Shown piece by piece: positions 33,962 to 42,583 of a stretch of DNA of 64,000 nt. The position numbers and the translations under genes are program-made. The notes under the pieces were generated by a model that saw only the letters and a list, made by a program, of their open reading frames with translations, searched no databases and had not been told where the DNA came from. This DNA is from CAZAPG01 sp964486935 (GTDB lineage: Bacteria; Chloroflexota; Anaerolineae; 4572-78; J111): positions 16,842-80,841 of the forward strand of contig CAZAPG010000031.1 in assembly GCA_964486935.1 (NCBI GenBank), read 5' to 3'. Position 1 is the first letter of the stretch. Each line of letters starts with the position of its first letter.

Positions 33962-35614
33962 ATGCCAAAAGCAAAAACGCAACGTGTCGTCTTTCAACCT
34001 GCCACTTACCGGGGCGTTCAGCAAGGTATCAACAAAATTGCCAACGCCATTCGCCCCACGCTGGGGCCAAACCCCCGTGTCGTAGCCATTGACCGCATCC
34101 TTGACAACAGAATGCCGGAGCTACTGGACAACGGCGGCATTATCGCCAGGCGTATCATTCAGCTTCCCGGCAAAAGCGAGGATGTTGGGGCTATGTTTTT
34201 ACGCGATGTGCTGTGGCAGTTGCACGACCAGGTGGGCGATGGCACCGCCACCGCCGCCGTTTTGTTTCAAGTTATCTACAATCAAGGCGTCCGTTATCTA
34301 ACCTCCGGCGGCAACGCCATGCGGCTGCGGGCCGCGCTGGAAAAAGGGATGGGCGTTATCATTAATCAATTGACGGAGATGACCGTCCATTTGAAAGGGC
34401 AGGAGCCTCTGGCCCAAATTGCCGAAACGCTCTGTTACGACCCGCCCCTGGCCAAAATGTTCGGTGAAATCTTTGATATCATCGGCGAGCATGGCCGGCT
34501 GGAGATTAGAGAAGGGCGCAGCCGCGAGCTGGAGCGAGAATATGTGGAAGGCATGTACTGGGAGCGCGGGTTGATGTCCCGCGAAATGATTGCCGACCAC
34601 CAACGCGCCAGAACCGAGTTTGAAAACGCGGCCATTCTCATCAGCGATTTGGAAATCAAGGAGCCGCAGCAGCTTTTTCCGGCGCTGGAGCTGGCGCTGC
34701 GGGCGCAAATCAAATCGTTGTTGATTGTGGCCGACAAGTTGTCGGATAGCGCCATTGGCTTTTTGCTGGCCAACAAAAAACCCGACCGCTTTCAGGTGAT
34801 AGCCGTCAATACGCCGGAATATGGCAAAATCGACCAGGCCGGGGCGCTTGAAGATTTGGCCATGTTGACCGGCGGCAAGGCTTTTCTCAAAATTACCGGA
34901 GATACATTTAACAATATCAAAACAGAAGATTTTGGACACGCCCGCCGCGCCTGGGCCGATATGCGCAACTTTGGCATTATCGGCGGTAAGGGCAACCCCC
35001 GCGCCCTGCGGCAGCACATTGCCCGGCTGCGGGCCGCTTACAACAACACCGATGACCTTGTAATCCGCGAGCGACTGCTCAAACGCATCGGCAAGTTGTT
35101 GGGGGGGTCGGCCACGCTGTGGGTTGGCGGGGCCACTGAAATGGACATCAAGGAGCGGGTCGAAATAGCCAAACGCACCGCTGCCGCCATGCGGGGCGCA
35201 ATGGCCGAAGGGGTGGTTCCTGGCGGCGGGGTGGCTCTGCTGGCCTGTCGACCCGCTTTGCAGGATATGCTGAACCAGGCCGCCGATACCGACGAGCGGG
35301 CCGCCTATGGTATTTTAATTGACGCCCTGGCCGAGCCGCTGCGTACCATTGTCAGCAATGCCGGTTATGATGACCGCGACGTGATGGCCGAAATTCGGCC
35401 GGCCGGGCCGGGTTACGGCTTTGATGTAAAAACCGGGCAGGTGGTCAACATGATGGACGCCGGTATTTATGATACGGCCACTGTGCAAAAAGCAGCCGTT
35501 CACGCCGCCGTAGCCAGCGCCGCGCTGGCCCTGACCATTGACATTCTGGTTCACAGAACTGAACAACCGAAGCACGCTTCGGCCAATGGCCGGGGAAAGA
35601 GAAAGAGGCTGTGA
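33962..35614 (+). CDS. Divergent GroEL-like chaperonin (Cpn60 paralogue)
   Basis: A 550-residue group I chaperonin homologue located 8 bp after the permease gene. TLGPNPRVVAID (33-44), GDGTAT (92-97, equivalent of GroEL Asp87), VEGMYWERG and EGVVPGGGVAL are conserved. Gapless alignment by eye from VGGATE to GVVPGGG puts Arg405 at the place of GroEL Asp398, and Asn57 (with Asp56 beside it) falls at Asp52; both are catalytic for ATP hydrolysis in GroEL. The GGM tail is replaced by a basic GRGKRKRL end. No groES is adjacent. A dedicated rather than general folding role is my inference. Confidence 0.9.
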   Translation: MPKAKTQRVVFQPATYRGVQQGINKIANAIRPTLGPNPRVVAIDRILDNRMPELLDNGGIIARRIIQLPGKSEDVGAMFLRDVLWQLHDQVGDGTATAAVLFQVIYNQGVRYLTSGGNAMRLRAALEKGMGVIINQLTEMTVHLKGQEPLAQIAETLCYDPPLAKMFGEIFDIIGEHGRLEIREGRSRELEREYVEGMYWERGLMSREMIADHQRARTEFENAAILISDLEIKEPQQLFPALELALRAQIKSLLIVADKLSDSAIGFLLANKKPDRFQVIAVNTPEYGKIDQAGALEDLAMLTGGKAFLKITGDTFNNIKTEDFGHARRAWADMRNFGIIGGKGNPRALRQHIARLRAAYNNTDDLVIRERLLKRIGKLLGGSATLWVGGATEMDIKERVEIAKRTAAAMRGAMAEGVVPGGGVALLACRPALQDMLNQAADTDERAAYGILIDALAEPLRTIVSNAGYDDRDVMAEIRPAGPGYGFDVKTGQVVNMMDAGIYDTATVQKAAVHAAVASAALALTIDILVHRTEQPKHASANGRGKRKRL

Positions 35615-36552
35615 TGATTGCCGAAACCACCACCCAGGATATTGTTTATGCGCTGGCTGCCTCGCCCGATTTTGGCCGGGATGGTATCTGTTTTGCCGCC
35701 CGCGCCTCCGGCCTGTATCGCTCCACGGACGGGGGCAAAAGCTGGCAGCCGGCCTACGCCTCGCTGAAACTTGAAGCCGAGCTGGCTACGCCTGCCGTGG
35801 CCTTGTCTCCCGCCTTTGCCGAAGACCGGCGCGTGTTTGCCGGGGTTGCCGGCGGCGTGCTGCGCTCAACGGATGGGGGCGAGACGTGGCAAATATCTAT
35901 GCTGCCCTCGCCGCCGCCGGTTGTCTCCACGCTGGCGCTATCGCCGGATTATGGCCGGGATGGGATTGTTTTTGCCGGCACCCTGGAAGATGGCGTCTTT
36001 TATTCCAAAGACCGGGGCCAAAGCTGGGCCGTGTGGAATTTTGGCCTGCTCGATTTGAACGTGCTGGCCCTGGCCGTCTCGCCCAATTTTGCCCGTGACG
36101 AAACGCTCTTTGTGGGCACGGATAGCGGCATTTACCGCAGCACCAACGGCGGTCGCGCCTGGCGAGAAGTCGAATTTGCAATGGAATATGCCCCGGTACT
36201 CAGCCTGGCCCTGTCGCCCGGTTACGCGGTTGATGGCATTCTCTTTGCCGGCACCGAGGAGCATGGCCTATTTAAGTCAGATGACCGGGGCCAAAGCTGG
36301 ACTCGCGTGGCGGAAACAACCATCGCCCGCGCGGTCAATGCCATTTTATTATCGCCGCACTTCCCTCAAACCGCCGATGTTTTGGTGATGCTGGGCGACG
36401 CCCTGTTAATCTCGCGGGATGGCGGCCAACGCTGGGCCAGCCGGGAAGCGCGTCTGACAGGCGGGCTGGCATCTGTAGTTGCCCCGCAGGGACTCGCCCC
36501 CGACGCGCCGCTGCTGGTCGGCCTGACGGAAGGTGGCGTACTTCGGGTTTAA
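35614..36552 (+). CDS. BNR/YCF48-like beta-propeller protein
   Basis: A 312-residue protein made of six or seven propeller blades. Asp-box motifs recur (STDGGKSW, STDGGETW, SKDRGQSW, STNGGRAW, SDDRGQSW, SRDGGQRW), each preceded by LSP-x-(F/Y)-x3-D-x-x-(V/L)FAG-type strands. There is no signal peptide. The ATG overlaps the chaperonin stop (TGATG), so translation is coupled. YCF48-type propellers assist assembly of protein complexes; here a partner or substrate of the chaperonin is a reasonable guess, not shown. Confidence 0.85.
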   Translation: MIAETTTQDIVYALAASPDFGRDGICFAARASGLYRSTDGGKSWQPAYASLKLEAELATPAVALSPAFAEDRRVFAGVAGGVLRSTDGGETWQISMLPSPPPVVSTLALSPDYGRDGIVFAGTLEDGVFYSKDRGQSWAVWNFGLLDLNVLALAVSPNFARDETLFVGTDSGIYRSTNGGRAWREVEFAMEYAPVLSLALSPGYAVDGILFAGTEEHGLFKSDDRGQSWTRVAETTIARAVNAILLSPHFPQTADVLVMLGDALLISRDGGQRWASREARLTGGLASVVAPQGLAPDAPLLVGLTEGGVLRV

Positions 36553-36564
36553 GGAGAGAATGTA

Positions 36565-37584
36565 ATGAAAGCCTTACGAAAAACCGCAACCGGCGTGGGA
36601 CACGTTGAGTTGCGCGATGTGCCGGTTCCCGATATTGGGCCGGGTGAAGTGTTGATGAAGGTTTACGCCGCCGGCATCTGCGGCAGCGATTTGCTGATTC
36701 AGGAGGACCGCCACTTTTACCGCGCCCCGGTGACGCAGGGCCACGAGTTTGCCGGCATTGCCTACAAAGTGGGCAAAAACGTCACTCGCGTTCAGGAAGG
36801 CGACAAATTTGTGGCCGATATCGAGTGCGCCAAAGGGGAGTGGCTGGGCGTAACCGTGGACGGCGCGCTGGCCCCTTACATGCGCGTGCCGGAGCGCGTC
36901 GTCTATCGCGTGGCCGACCACGTTTCGCTGGATGACGCCTGCCTGGCCGAGCCGATTGTGGCCGTGCATCATCTCATTCAGGAGCGGGCGCAGGTGAAGG
37001 TGGGCGATGACGTGGTCATCGTTGGCCCCGGCCCGATGGGGGTAATGGCGGTGCAGTACGCCAAGCTGTGCGGGGCGCGGCGCGTCATTTTGGTTGGCCT
37101 CAAAAGCGACGAAAAACGGCTGGACATTGGCCGGCAGGTCGGCGCAGACCACATTGTTTACTCGGAGGATGGTCCCGGTCAGGCCGTAATGGACATTACC
37201 AACGGCAAAGGGGCCGAGTTTGTGCTGGAGTGCTCGGCCAGCGAGTTGGGCGTGCAGCACGCCATCGACTGCGCCCGCAAAGCCTACGAAGGCCCCGGCG
37301 GCAAAGGGGTGATTGTTTTTATCAGCCTGTGGGGCCGGCCTATCAAGGTCAATCTCGACCAGGTCAGCCTGGGCCAGCTCGATATTCGCGGCAGTTGGAG
37401 TTGGAATGGCCGCGAAACCTGGGAGCGTGCGGTTGACCTGCTCAACCGGGGCGTGTTTAACATCAAGCCGGTTATTACCGGCCACTATGAACTGGAGCAG
37501 TGGGATACCGCCTTTGCCAATCTGCGGGCCAAAGTTGATTTGAAGGCGCTGATTCACCCCAACGGCCTGGACTGGATGAATTGA
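36565..37584 (+). CDS. Zinc-dependent alcohol/polyol dehydrogenase (2 of 5)
   Basis: A 339-residue MDR dehydrogenase. CGSDLL and GHEFAG give the catalytic zinc site; the structural-zinc Cys cluster is reduced (IECAKGEWLG has only one Cys), unlike its paralogues. NAD binding shows in IVGPGPMGVMAVQ. It is probably a sugar/polyol dehydrogenase in the same transcript as the transporter, 12 bp after the propeller gene. AAGGAG precedes the ATG. Confidence 0.9.
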   Translation: MKALRKTATGVGHVELRDVPVPDIGPGEVLMKVYAAGICGSDLLIQEDRHFYRAPVTQGHEFAGIAYKVGKNVTRVQEGDKFVADIECAKGEWLGVTVDGALAPYMRVPERVVYRVADHVSLDDACLAEPIVAVHHLIQERAQVKVGDDVVIVGPGPMGVMAVQYAKLCGARRVILVGLKSDEKRLDIGRQVGADHIVYSEDGPGQAVMDITNGKGAEFVLECSASELGVQHAIDCARKAYEGPGGKGVIVFISLWGRPIKVNLDQVSLGQLDIRGSWSWNGRETWERAVDLLNRGVFNIKPVITGHYELEQWDTAFANLRAKVDLKALIHPNGLDWMN

Positions 37585-37591
37585 AATAACC

Positions 37592-38497
37592 ATGAACAAA
37601 CTAAAATTCAGCTATTTTCAACTGACCTTTGGCCAGGAAGAAGCCTATCTGCACCCGGAACAAACTTACAAGCGCCTGAAACGGTGCGGCTACGACGCCA
37701 TCGAAATTTGCCCGCCCAAAGGGCGGTATGGCCTGGGCGTCAAAATGGAAGATTATCTGCGCCTCCACCGGCAACTCACAGCCGATTACGGCCTGGATGT
37801 CTCCTGCATCAATGAATGTTGGGGCGAAATGTGGAACCCTTACTCGCCCAATTTCAAAACCCTGACCGAGCAAAAAACGGCAGACCTGGCGGTAGCGGAA
37901 ACCAAATCCTCCATTGATTTTGCGGCAGAGTTGGGCGCGCCGGCGGTCACAATTGCCGTGGCCATTCACGCGCCGATTACCCGCCAAAACGTGGCGGAAT
38001 GTACAGCCATTGCCGTTGACGCCTTGCAGCGCATGGCCGATTACGCCAGAACCAAAAATGTCCGGCTGGTCTTTGAGGCCACCAATCATCTGGAAATGGG
38101 CAAATTTGTCAATACCGCCCTCAACCACAAACGGATGATTGAATTGACCGGGCGGGACAACATCGGCATTCAGCTTGACTGGTTTCACGTGAATCTGGAG
38201 GAGCTTGACCCCTACGAAGCCGTGATGGACGCCCAGCCTTTATTGTGGCATTTGCACTTTCGAGACTCCAACTCGCTGACGCCGGGCTACGGCAAAACCG
38301 ACTTCAAAGCCGTGCTGCGGGCGCTGAAGAAAACCAATTACGCCGGCTACTGCACCATCGAGAGCGCCCCCATGATTCCCAATGCCGATACTGCGGCCAA
38401 AGATGGCATTGACTACCTGAAATTTCTGGAGCGCATTGTCGAGTACCAATTGAGTCCCGAATTTCCGGATGGATTTGCGCTCCCTCAAGCGGCTTAA
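37592..38497 (+). CDS. Sugar phosphate isomerase/epimerase-like TIM barrel (AP_endonuc_2)
   Basis: A 301-residue xylose-isomerase-like TIM barrel that starts 7 bp after the dehydrogenase stop. Metal ligands are suggested by the Glu in VFEATNH, the Asp/His in IQLDWFHVN, the His in WHLHFRDSN and the Glu in CTIESAP. The family includes ketose 3-epimerases, isomerases, inosose dehydratase and the 3-oxo-isoapionate decarboxylase OiaC. The ApnL-like gene in the same island makes the last option worth testing. Confidence 0.85.
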   Translation: MNKLKFSYFQLTFGQEEAYLHPEQTYKRLKRCGYDAIEICPPKGRYGLGVKMEDYLRLHRQLTADYGLDVSCINECWGEMWNPYSPNFKTLTEQKTADLAVAETKSSIDFAAELGAPAVTIAVAIHAPITRQNVAECTAIAVDALQRMADYARTKNVRLVFEATNHLEMGKFVNTALNHKRMIELTGRDNIGIQLDWFHVNLEELDPYEAVMDAQPLLWHLHFRDSNSLTPGYGKTDFKAVLRALKKTNYAGYCTIESAPMIPNADTAAKDGIDYLKFLERIVEYQLSPEFPDGFALPQAA

Positions 38498-38539
38498 CCG
38501 GCAGGTTCAGATTCAAGGGTGAACTTAACGGGAACAACT

Positions 38540-39376
38540 ATGTCAGAAACCGTTGCTCAAGAACTTACGGGCGTTGCCGAAACGCTGCTCATTCCGCTTT
38601 ACATTCGAGCCGTTGAGTCACAGCGCCCCGATGCCTTGCTCAAAGATGAAAAAGCCGTGGCCCTGGTTACGCAAATGGACGCTGCTTTCTTGCCGGTCAA
38701 GCAGATCAAGATGGATGAGGAAGACAGGGTGGCCCTTATCCTGCGCAATCGAGAGTTCGACCGCTATATTCGGGCTTTCCTGGCCGATCATCCAGAAGCG
38801 GTCGTGGTTCACATTGGCTGCGGCCTTGATGCGCGTTTCGAGCGTGTGGATAATGGTCAGGTGGAGTGGTACGACCTGGATTTGCCAGAGGTCATTGAAC
38901 TGCGCCGCAAATTCATCGGCGGCGAAGGAGCGCGCTACCATTTCCTCGCCTGTTCCGTGTTCGACAGTCCGTGGCTGGATACCGTGAGCGCGCATCGCCA
39001 ACGCTCCTTTCTCTTTCTGGCAGAAGGTGTCCTCATGTACTTTGAAGAAACCCAGGTCAAAGCGTTAGTGTTGACGTTGAGGCAACATTTTCCGGGAGCA
39101 GAACTGATTTTTGATGCATTCTCGCCCTTCCTGGTTCGGGCGAACAATTTCAGGCTCAGGATTTCCCGCGCAAAGATTGGCGTCCGTTATCATTGGGGAT
39201 TGAAACGGGGCAAAGACCTGGAAAGTTGGGGTGAAGGCATTCGCCTGCTGGATGAGTGGTTTCCTTTTGACCACCCCGAGCCGCGTCTGGCTCAGGTTCA
39301 ATGGGTGCGCCATATTCCATTACTGGCCAGGGTTATGGGTATTTTTCATTATCAACTGGGAATGGCAGTCGAATAG
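38540..39376 (+). CDS. Class I methyltransferase, leucine carboxyl methyltransferase/TcmP-like
   Basis: A 278-residue SAM-dependent O-methyltransferase of the LCM (PPM1/TcmP) family. The SAM site is VVVHIGCGLDARFERVD, followed by WYDLDLPEVIELRR and the family-typical FLAEGVLMYFEE. The ATG at 38540 is preferred to GTG 38519. Homologues methylate carboxyl groups or polyketides. Its presence within a sugar operon is unexpected; methylation of a sugar acid would be one possibility, without direct support. Confidence 0.85.
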   Translation: MSETVAQELTGVAETLLIPLYIRAVESQRPDALLKDEKAVALVTQMDAAFLPVKQIKMDEEDRVALILRNREFDRYIRAFLADHPEAVVVHIGCGLDARFERVDNGQVEWYDLDLPEVIELRRKFIGGEGARYHFLACSVFDSPWLDTVSAHRQRSFLFLAEGVLMYFEETQVKALVLTLRQHFPGAELIFDAFSPFLVRANNFRLRISRAKIGVRYHWGLKRGKDLESWGEGIRLLDEWFPFDHPEPRLAQVQWVRHIPLLARVMGIFHYQLGMAVE

Positions 39377-39388
39377 AGAGATAAATTT

Positions 39389-39982
39389 ATGGAAAACAAC
39401 CAAATCCTTGAACAAGCCAGAGCGATGATTCGCGCCGAGGGGCAGGTTATTATGAATATTGCCGACCAGCTTGACGAGTCCTTTGTGGAGGCGGTGAAAC
39501 TGGTTAGCGGCTGTCCCGGCTGCATTTATGTGACCGGGGCCGGTACCTCGGGGACGATGGCGCGCCGGCTGGCTCATCTGTTGTCCACCTGCGGGATGCG
39601 CGCCTTTTACATCAGTGCCGCCGAGGCGCTGCACGGGCCGTCGGCGGCGGTATCGCCGGGCGATGTGGTGATTGTCCTCTCCAAAGCGGGCAAAAGCGCC
39701 GAGTTGAACCAGTTTGCCACGGTCGCCGGGCAGCGCGGCGGCAAAATCATCGCCTGGACCTGGGAGCCAGACTCGCCGCTGGGCCAACTGGCCGACGTGG
39801 TCGTGCAGATTCGCCCCGGCCCGGAAGGCGAGGGCGAAGGCGTGCTGCCCTTTGGCAGCACACTGGCCAACGGCGCGGTTGGCGACGCGCTGACCCTGGT
39901 AGCCAAACGGCTGCGCGGCTTTGATTTGGCGACGCTGGTGCAAACCCATCCCTCGGGCGCTACGGCGGAGTTGGTGAAGTAA
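39389..39982 (+). CDS. SIS-domain sugar isomerase (6-phospho-3-hexuloisomerase-like)
   Basis: A 197-residue single SIS-domain protein. VTGAGTSGTMARRLAHLLSTCG and VIVLSKAGKSAELNQFATVAG are the two phosphosugar-binding loops. Length and layout match 6-phospho-3-hexuloisomerase (HxlB), yet the canonical partner HxlA is not obvious here. It may isomerise another ketose phosphate from the neighbouring kinases. It follows the methyltransferase gene by 12 bp. The MITE at 39985 was inserted 2 bp after its stop codon. Confidence 0.85.
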   Translation: MENNQILEQARAMIRAEGQVIMNIADQLDESFVEAVKLVSGCPGCIYVTGAGTSGTMARRLAHLLSTCGMRAFYISAAEALHGPSAAVSPGDVVIVLSKAGKSAELNQFATVAGQRGGKIIAWTWEPDSPLGQLADVVVQIRPGPEGEGEGVLPFGSTLANGAVGDALTLVAKRLRGFDLATLVQTHPSGATAELVK

Positions 39983-39984
39983 CT

Positions 39985-40157
39985 GTAACTACTCAGCCGC
40001 CGGTTCGCCCCGCGTTAAAACGCCGGGCTGAAACAGGTGAAAGGACGCTAAAGCGCCCTTAATTCGCTTAAAATTGGGTTTTTGAGTCGGTTTTAACCGA
40101 CTTTCACCTGTCTTAGCCTGGGATTTGAATCCCAGGCGACGCCGGCTGAGTAGTTAC
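39985..40157 (-). mobile_element. MITE family 1, copy B (173 bp)
   Basis: The reverse complement of this segment matches 27-199 over its full 173 bp with only scattered differences. It has the same termini and palindromes (CCTGGGATTTGAATCCCAGG, AGTCGGTTTTAACCGACT). The 8-bp repeat AAGTAACT abuts both ends (39977-39984, 40158-40165). It separates the SIS gene from the FGGY kinase gene within the operon; removing it and one repeat would restore a spacing of about 30 bp. Confidence 0.9.
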
Positions 40158-40186
40158 AAGTAACTATAGAAAACTGGAGGTAAAAT

Positions 40187-41743
40187 ATGGCAGATTATCT
40201 TTTAGGGCTTGATTACGGCACCGGCGGGGCCAAAGCCTGCATCATCAACCCCGATGGCGAGGTTTTGGGCTTTGCCTTTGAAGAGTATCCCTTTTACCAC
40301 GACAAACCCGGCTGGTCCGAGCACGACGCCCCGCTGTACTGGACCATTGCCTGCCGCTTGATTAAACAATGCCTTGAGCAGGGCCACGTCGGCCCCGCTG
40401 AAATTCGCGGCGTGTCCGTCTCCTCGGCGCTGCCGTCGATGGTGATGGTCGACAAAGAGGGCAACCCCATCCACCGGGCCTACAATTTAATGGACCGGCG
40501 CGCCACCAAAGAGGTCAACTGGCTCAAAGAAAACATTGGCGAGGAGCGCATCCAAAAGCTCACCGGCAACCGCATCGAGGACCACCCCGCCGTGGTTAAC
40601 CTGCTGTGGGAAAAGAACAACCGGCCTGACTCCTTCAAGAAAATCCACAAAGCGCTGACCATCGACGGCTTTATCACCCTCAAGTTGACCGGCCAGGCCG
40701 TGATGAATTACGGCGCGGCCCCCTTTTACGGCGTGGCCTACGATTTGGTCGGCGAAAAATTTGACGAGCAAATGCTGGAAGAAATTGGCATCTCCGCCGG
40801 CCTGTTCCCCACAATGCACCGCTGCGAAGAGATAATTGGGGAAGTTACTTCCAAAGCGGCGGCTGAAACCGGCCTGACGCCGGGCACCCCGGTAACGGCC
40901 GGGCAGGTGGATTTCAACGCCAGTTGCATTGCCGCCGGCATTACCGAACCGGGCGATATCATGAGCAACCTGGGCACGGTGGGCAACTTTGGCGTGGTGC
41001 ACAGAAGCAAAGAGTTCAACTTTTCGCCCGTTGGATTGTCGATGATTAACCTGGCCTTCACCATCGACTCGGCCCATACCTACATTACCATTCCCTCGAC
41101 CACCACCGGCGGGCAGTCCATCCGTTATTTGCGCGACAACTTTTCCCAGCTTGAAATCGAAACCGAACGCGCTCTGGGCGTCAGCTCCTACGATTTGCTG
41201 AACCTGCAAGCCGGAAAGGTTCCGGTCGGCAGCGACGGCCTGATTATCCTACCCTATCTGATGGGCGAGCGCACCCCCATTTGGGACACGGCGGCGCGGG
41301 GCGTCATCTTTGGCCTCTCGCTCAATCACACCAAGGGACACGTTGTGCGGGCTATGATGGAAGCCGTGGCCTACGCCCTGTACGACTCGTACCGGCTCAT
41401 CAAGCAGGCCGGCCTCAAAATCAACTACCCCATCGTGCTCAACGAAGGCGGCGCGGTCAGCAAACTGTGGCGGCAAATCATCACCGATGTCTTCAACGTG
41501 CCAACTGTGCTGGTCAAGCGGCGCACCGGCGCGCCCTTTGGCGATGCCATTTTGACCGGCGTGGCGACCGGCGTGTTCAAGGATTTCTCGGTGGCCAAGG
41601 AATGGGCGGAATACATTGACGAGTTAACGCCCAACCCCAAAAATCACGAGCGTTACATGGAGTGCTTCGCTCTCTACAAACAGATTTATGAGCATGTCAA
41701 AGGCGATTTTAAGGCGCTGGCTCAGTTGAGAGATAGTTCATAG
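40187..41743 (+). CDS. FGGY-family carbohydrate kinase (1 of 2)
   Basis: A 518-residue sugar kinase of the xylulokinase/glycerol kinase fold. The N-terminal phosphate-binding loop LGLDYGTGGAKACI, the catalytic Asp in AGQVDFNASCIAAG and the C-terminal ATP-site loop VLNEGGAVSKLWRQIITDV are intact. Its substrate is probably a ketose or polyol, unknown. GGAGG precedes the ATG. Any transcript from upstream must cross the structured MITE copy B. Confidence 0.92.
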   Translation: MADYLLGLDYGTGGAKACIINPDGEVLGFAFEEYPFYHDKPGWSEHDAPLYWTIACRLIKQCLEQGHVGPAEIRGVSVSSALPSMVMVDKEGNPIHRAYNLMDRRATKEVNWLKENIGEERIQKLTGNRIEDHPAVVNLLWEKNNRPDSFKKIHKALTIDGFITLKLTGQAVMNYGAAPFYGVAYDLVGEKFDEQMLEEIGISAGLFPTMHRCEEIIGEVTSKAAAETGLTPGTPVTAGQVDFNASCIAAGITEPGDIMSNLGTVGNFGVVHRSKEFNFSPVGLSMINLAFTIDSAHTYITIPSTTTGGQSIRYLRDNFSQLEIETERALGVSSYDLLNLQAGKVPVGSDGLIILPYLMGERTPIWDTAARGVIFGLSLNHTKGHVVRAMMEAVAYALYDSYRLIKQAGLKINYPIVLNEGGAVSKLWRQIITDVFNVPTVLVKRRTGAPFGDAILTGVATGVFKDFSVAKEWAEYIDELTPNPKNHERYMECFALYKQIYEHVKGDFKALAQLRDSS

Positions 41744-41770
41744 GCGCAAAGCTTATAAAAAGAGTTAACC

Positions 41771-42580
41771 ATGATTCCACTTGGAAAAACAGTTCGATTG
41801 AAAAGATTACAGAATCCGGAGTCCGGTCGAATTTTGACGGTTGCTATTGACCATGCCCCAAGTTACGGGGTTCTGGCCGGATTAGAGAATATCAATACCG
41901 TAATTAGCCGCGTGGCAAGCGGCAATCCAGATGCCATTATGCTAATGAAAGGCCCGGCCCAACAATGTTTTGAGGCATACGCCGGTCGCATTGCCCTGGT
42001 GATGAAATCATCCACCATATCTCCCTTTCACCCTCAGCACGACGTTTGGGTTAATCACGTGGAGGATGCGCTCCGGCTTGGGGCCGACGCTATTGCTATG
42101 GCCCTGACCATCGGCAGTCCAGAGCAACCCCGGCTGGTTTCAAACCTGGCCGCGCTTGTCCGCGAGGCCGAAAAGGTGGGCATGCCGGTGATTGTTCACG
42201 CTTATCCCAATGGCAAACTTGTGCCGCCGGATGAGGTCTATTCGGCCAGGCAGGTGAGCTACGCGGCTCGCCTGGGGATGGAGTTGGGCGTTGATATTGT
42301 TAAAACGTTCTACACCGGTTCCACAGAAACATTTGCCCAGGTGGTCAAGGCAGCCTCTCCGGCTCTGGTAGTTGCCGCCGGAGGCCCCCGGCTAGATACC
42401 GACGCCGATGTGCTGCGGATGGCCTTTGAAGTGCGTCAGGCCGGCGCAGCAGGGTTAACCTTTGGCCGCAATGTTTGGCAAAGTGAGCAGGCCGCCTCAA
42501 TGATTCGGGCCTTGAGCCATATTCTGCACCACAATGGCTCGGTAGACCAGGCCATGAGCAAACTGGCTGAAGGAGCGTAA
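41771..42580 (+). CDS. Class I aldolase of DhnA/LsrF type (COG1830)
   Basis: A 269-residue TIM-barrel Schiff-base aldolase. The N-terminal VAIDHAPSYG motif, the lysine in GVDIVKTFYTG that would form the imine, and the VAAGGPRLDTDADVL phosphate loop are typical of archaeal-type fructose-bisphosphate aldolases, LsrF and related enzymes. It cleaves or transfers a phosphorylated ketose. The next gene encodes a class II aldolase only 3 bp away. Confidence 0.88.
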   Translation: MIPLGKTVRLKRLQNPESGRILTVAIDHAPSYGVLAGLENINTVISRVASGNPDAIMLMKGPAQQCFEAYAGRIALVMKSSTISPFHPQHDVWVNHVEDALRLGADAIAMALTIGSPEQPRLVSNLAALVREAEKVGMPVIVHAYPNGKLVPPDEVYSARQVSYAARLGMELGVDIVKTFYTGSTETFAQVVKAASPALVVAAGGPRLDTDADVLRMAFEVRQAGAAGLTFGRNVWQSEQAASMIRALSHILHHNGSVDQAMSKLAEGA

Positions 42581-42583
42581 ACG

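Noticed and set aside
36574..37599. 341-codon open frame on the minus strand
   Set aside because: Antisense to the zinc dehydrogenase at 36565; low-complexity His/Asn/Gly-rich product without known motifs.
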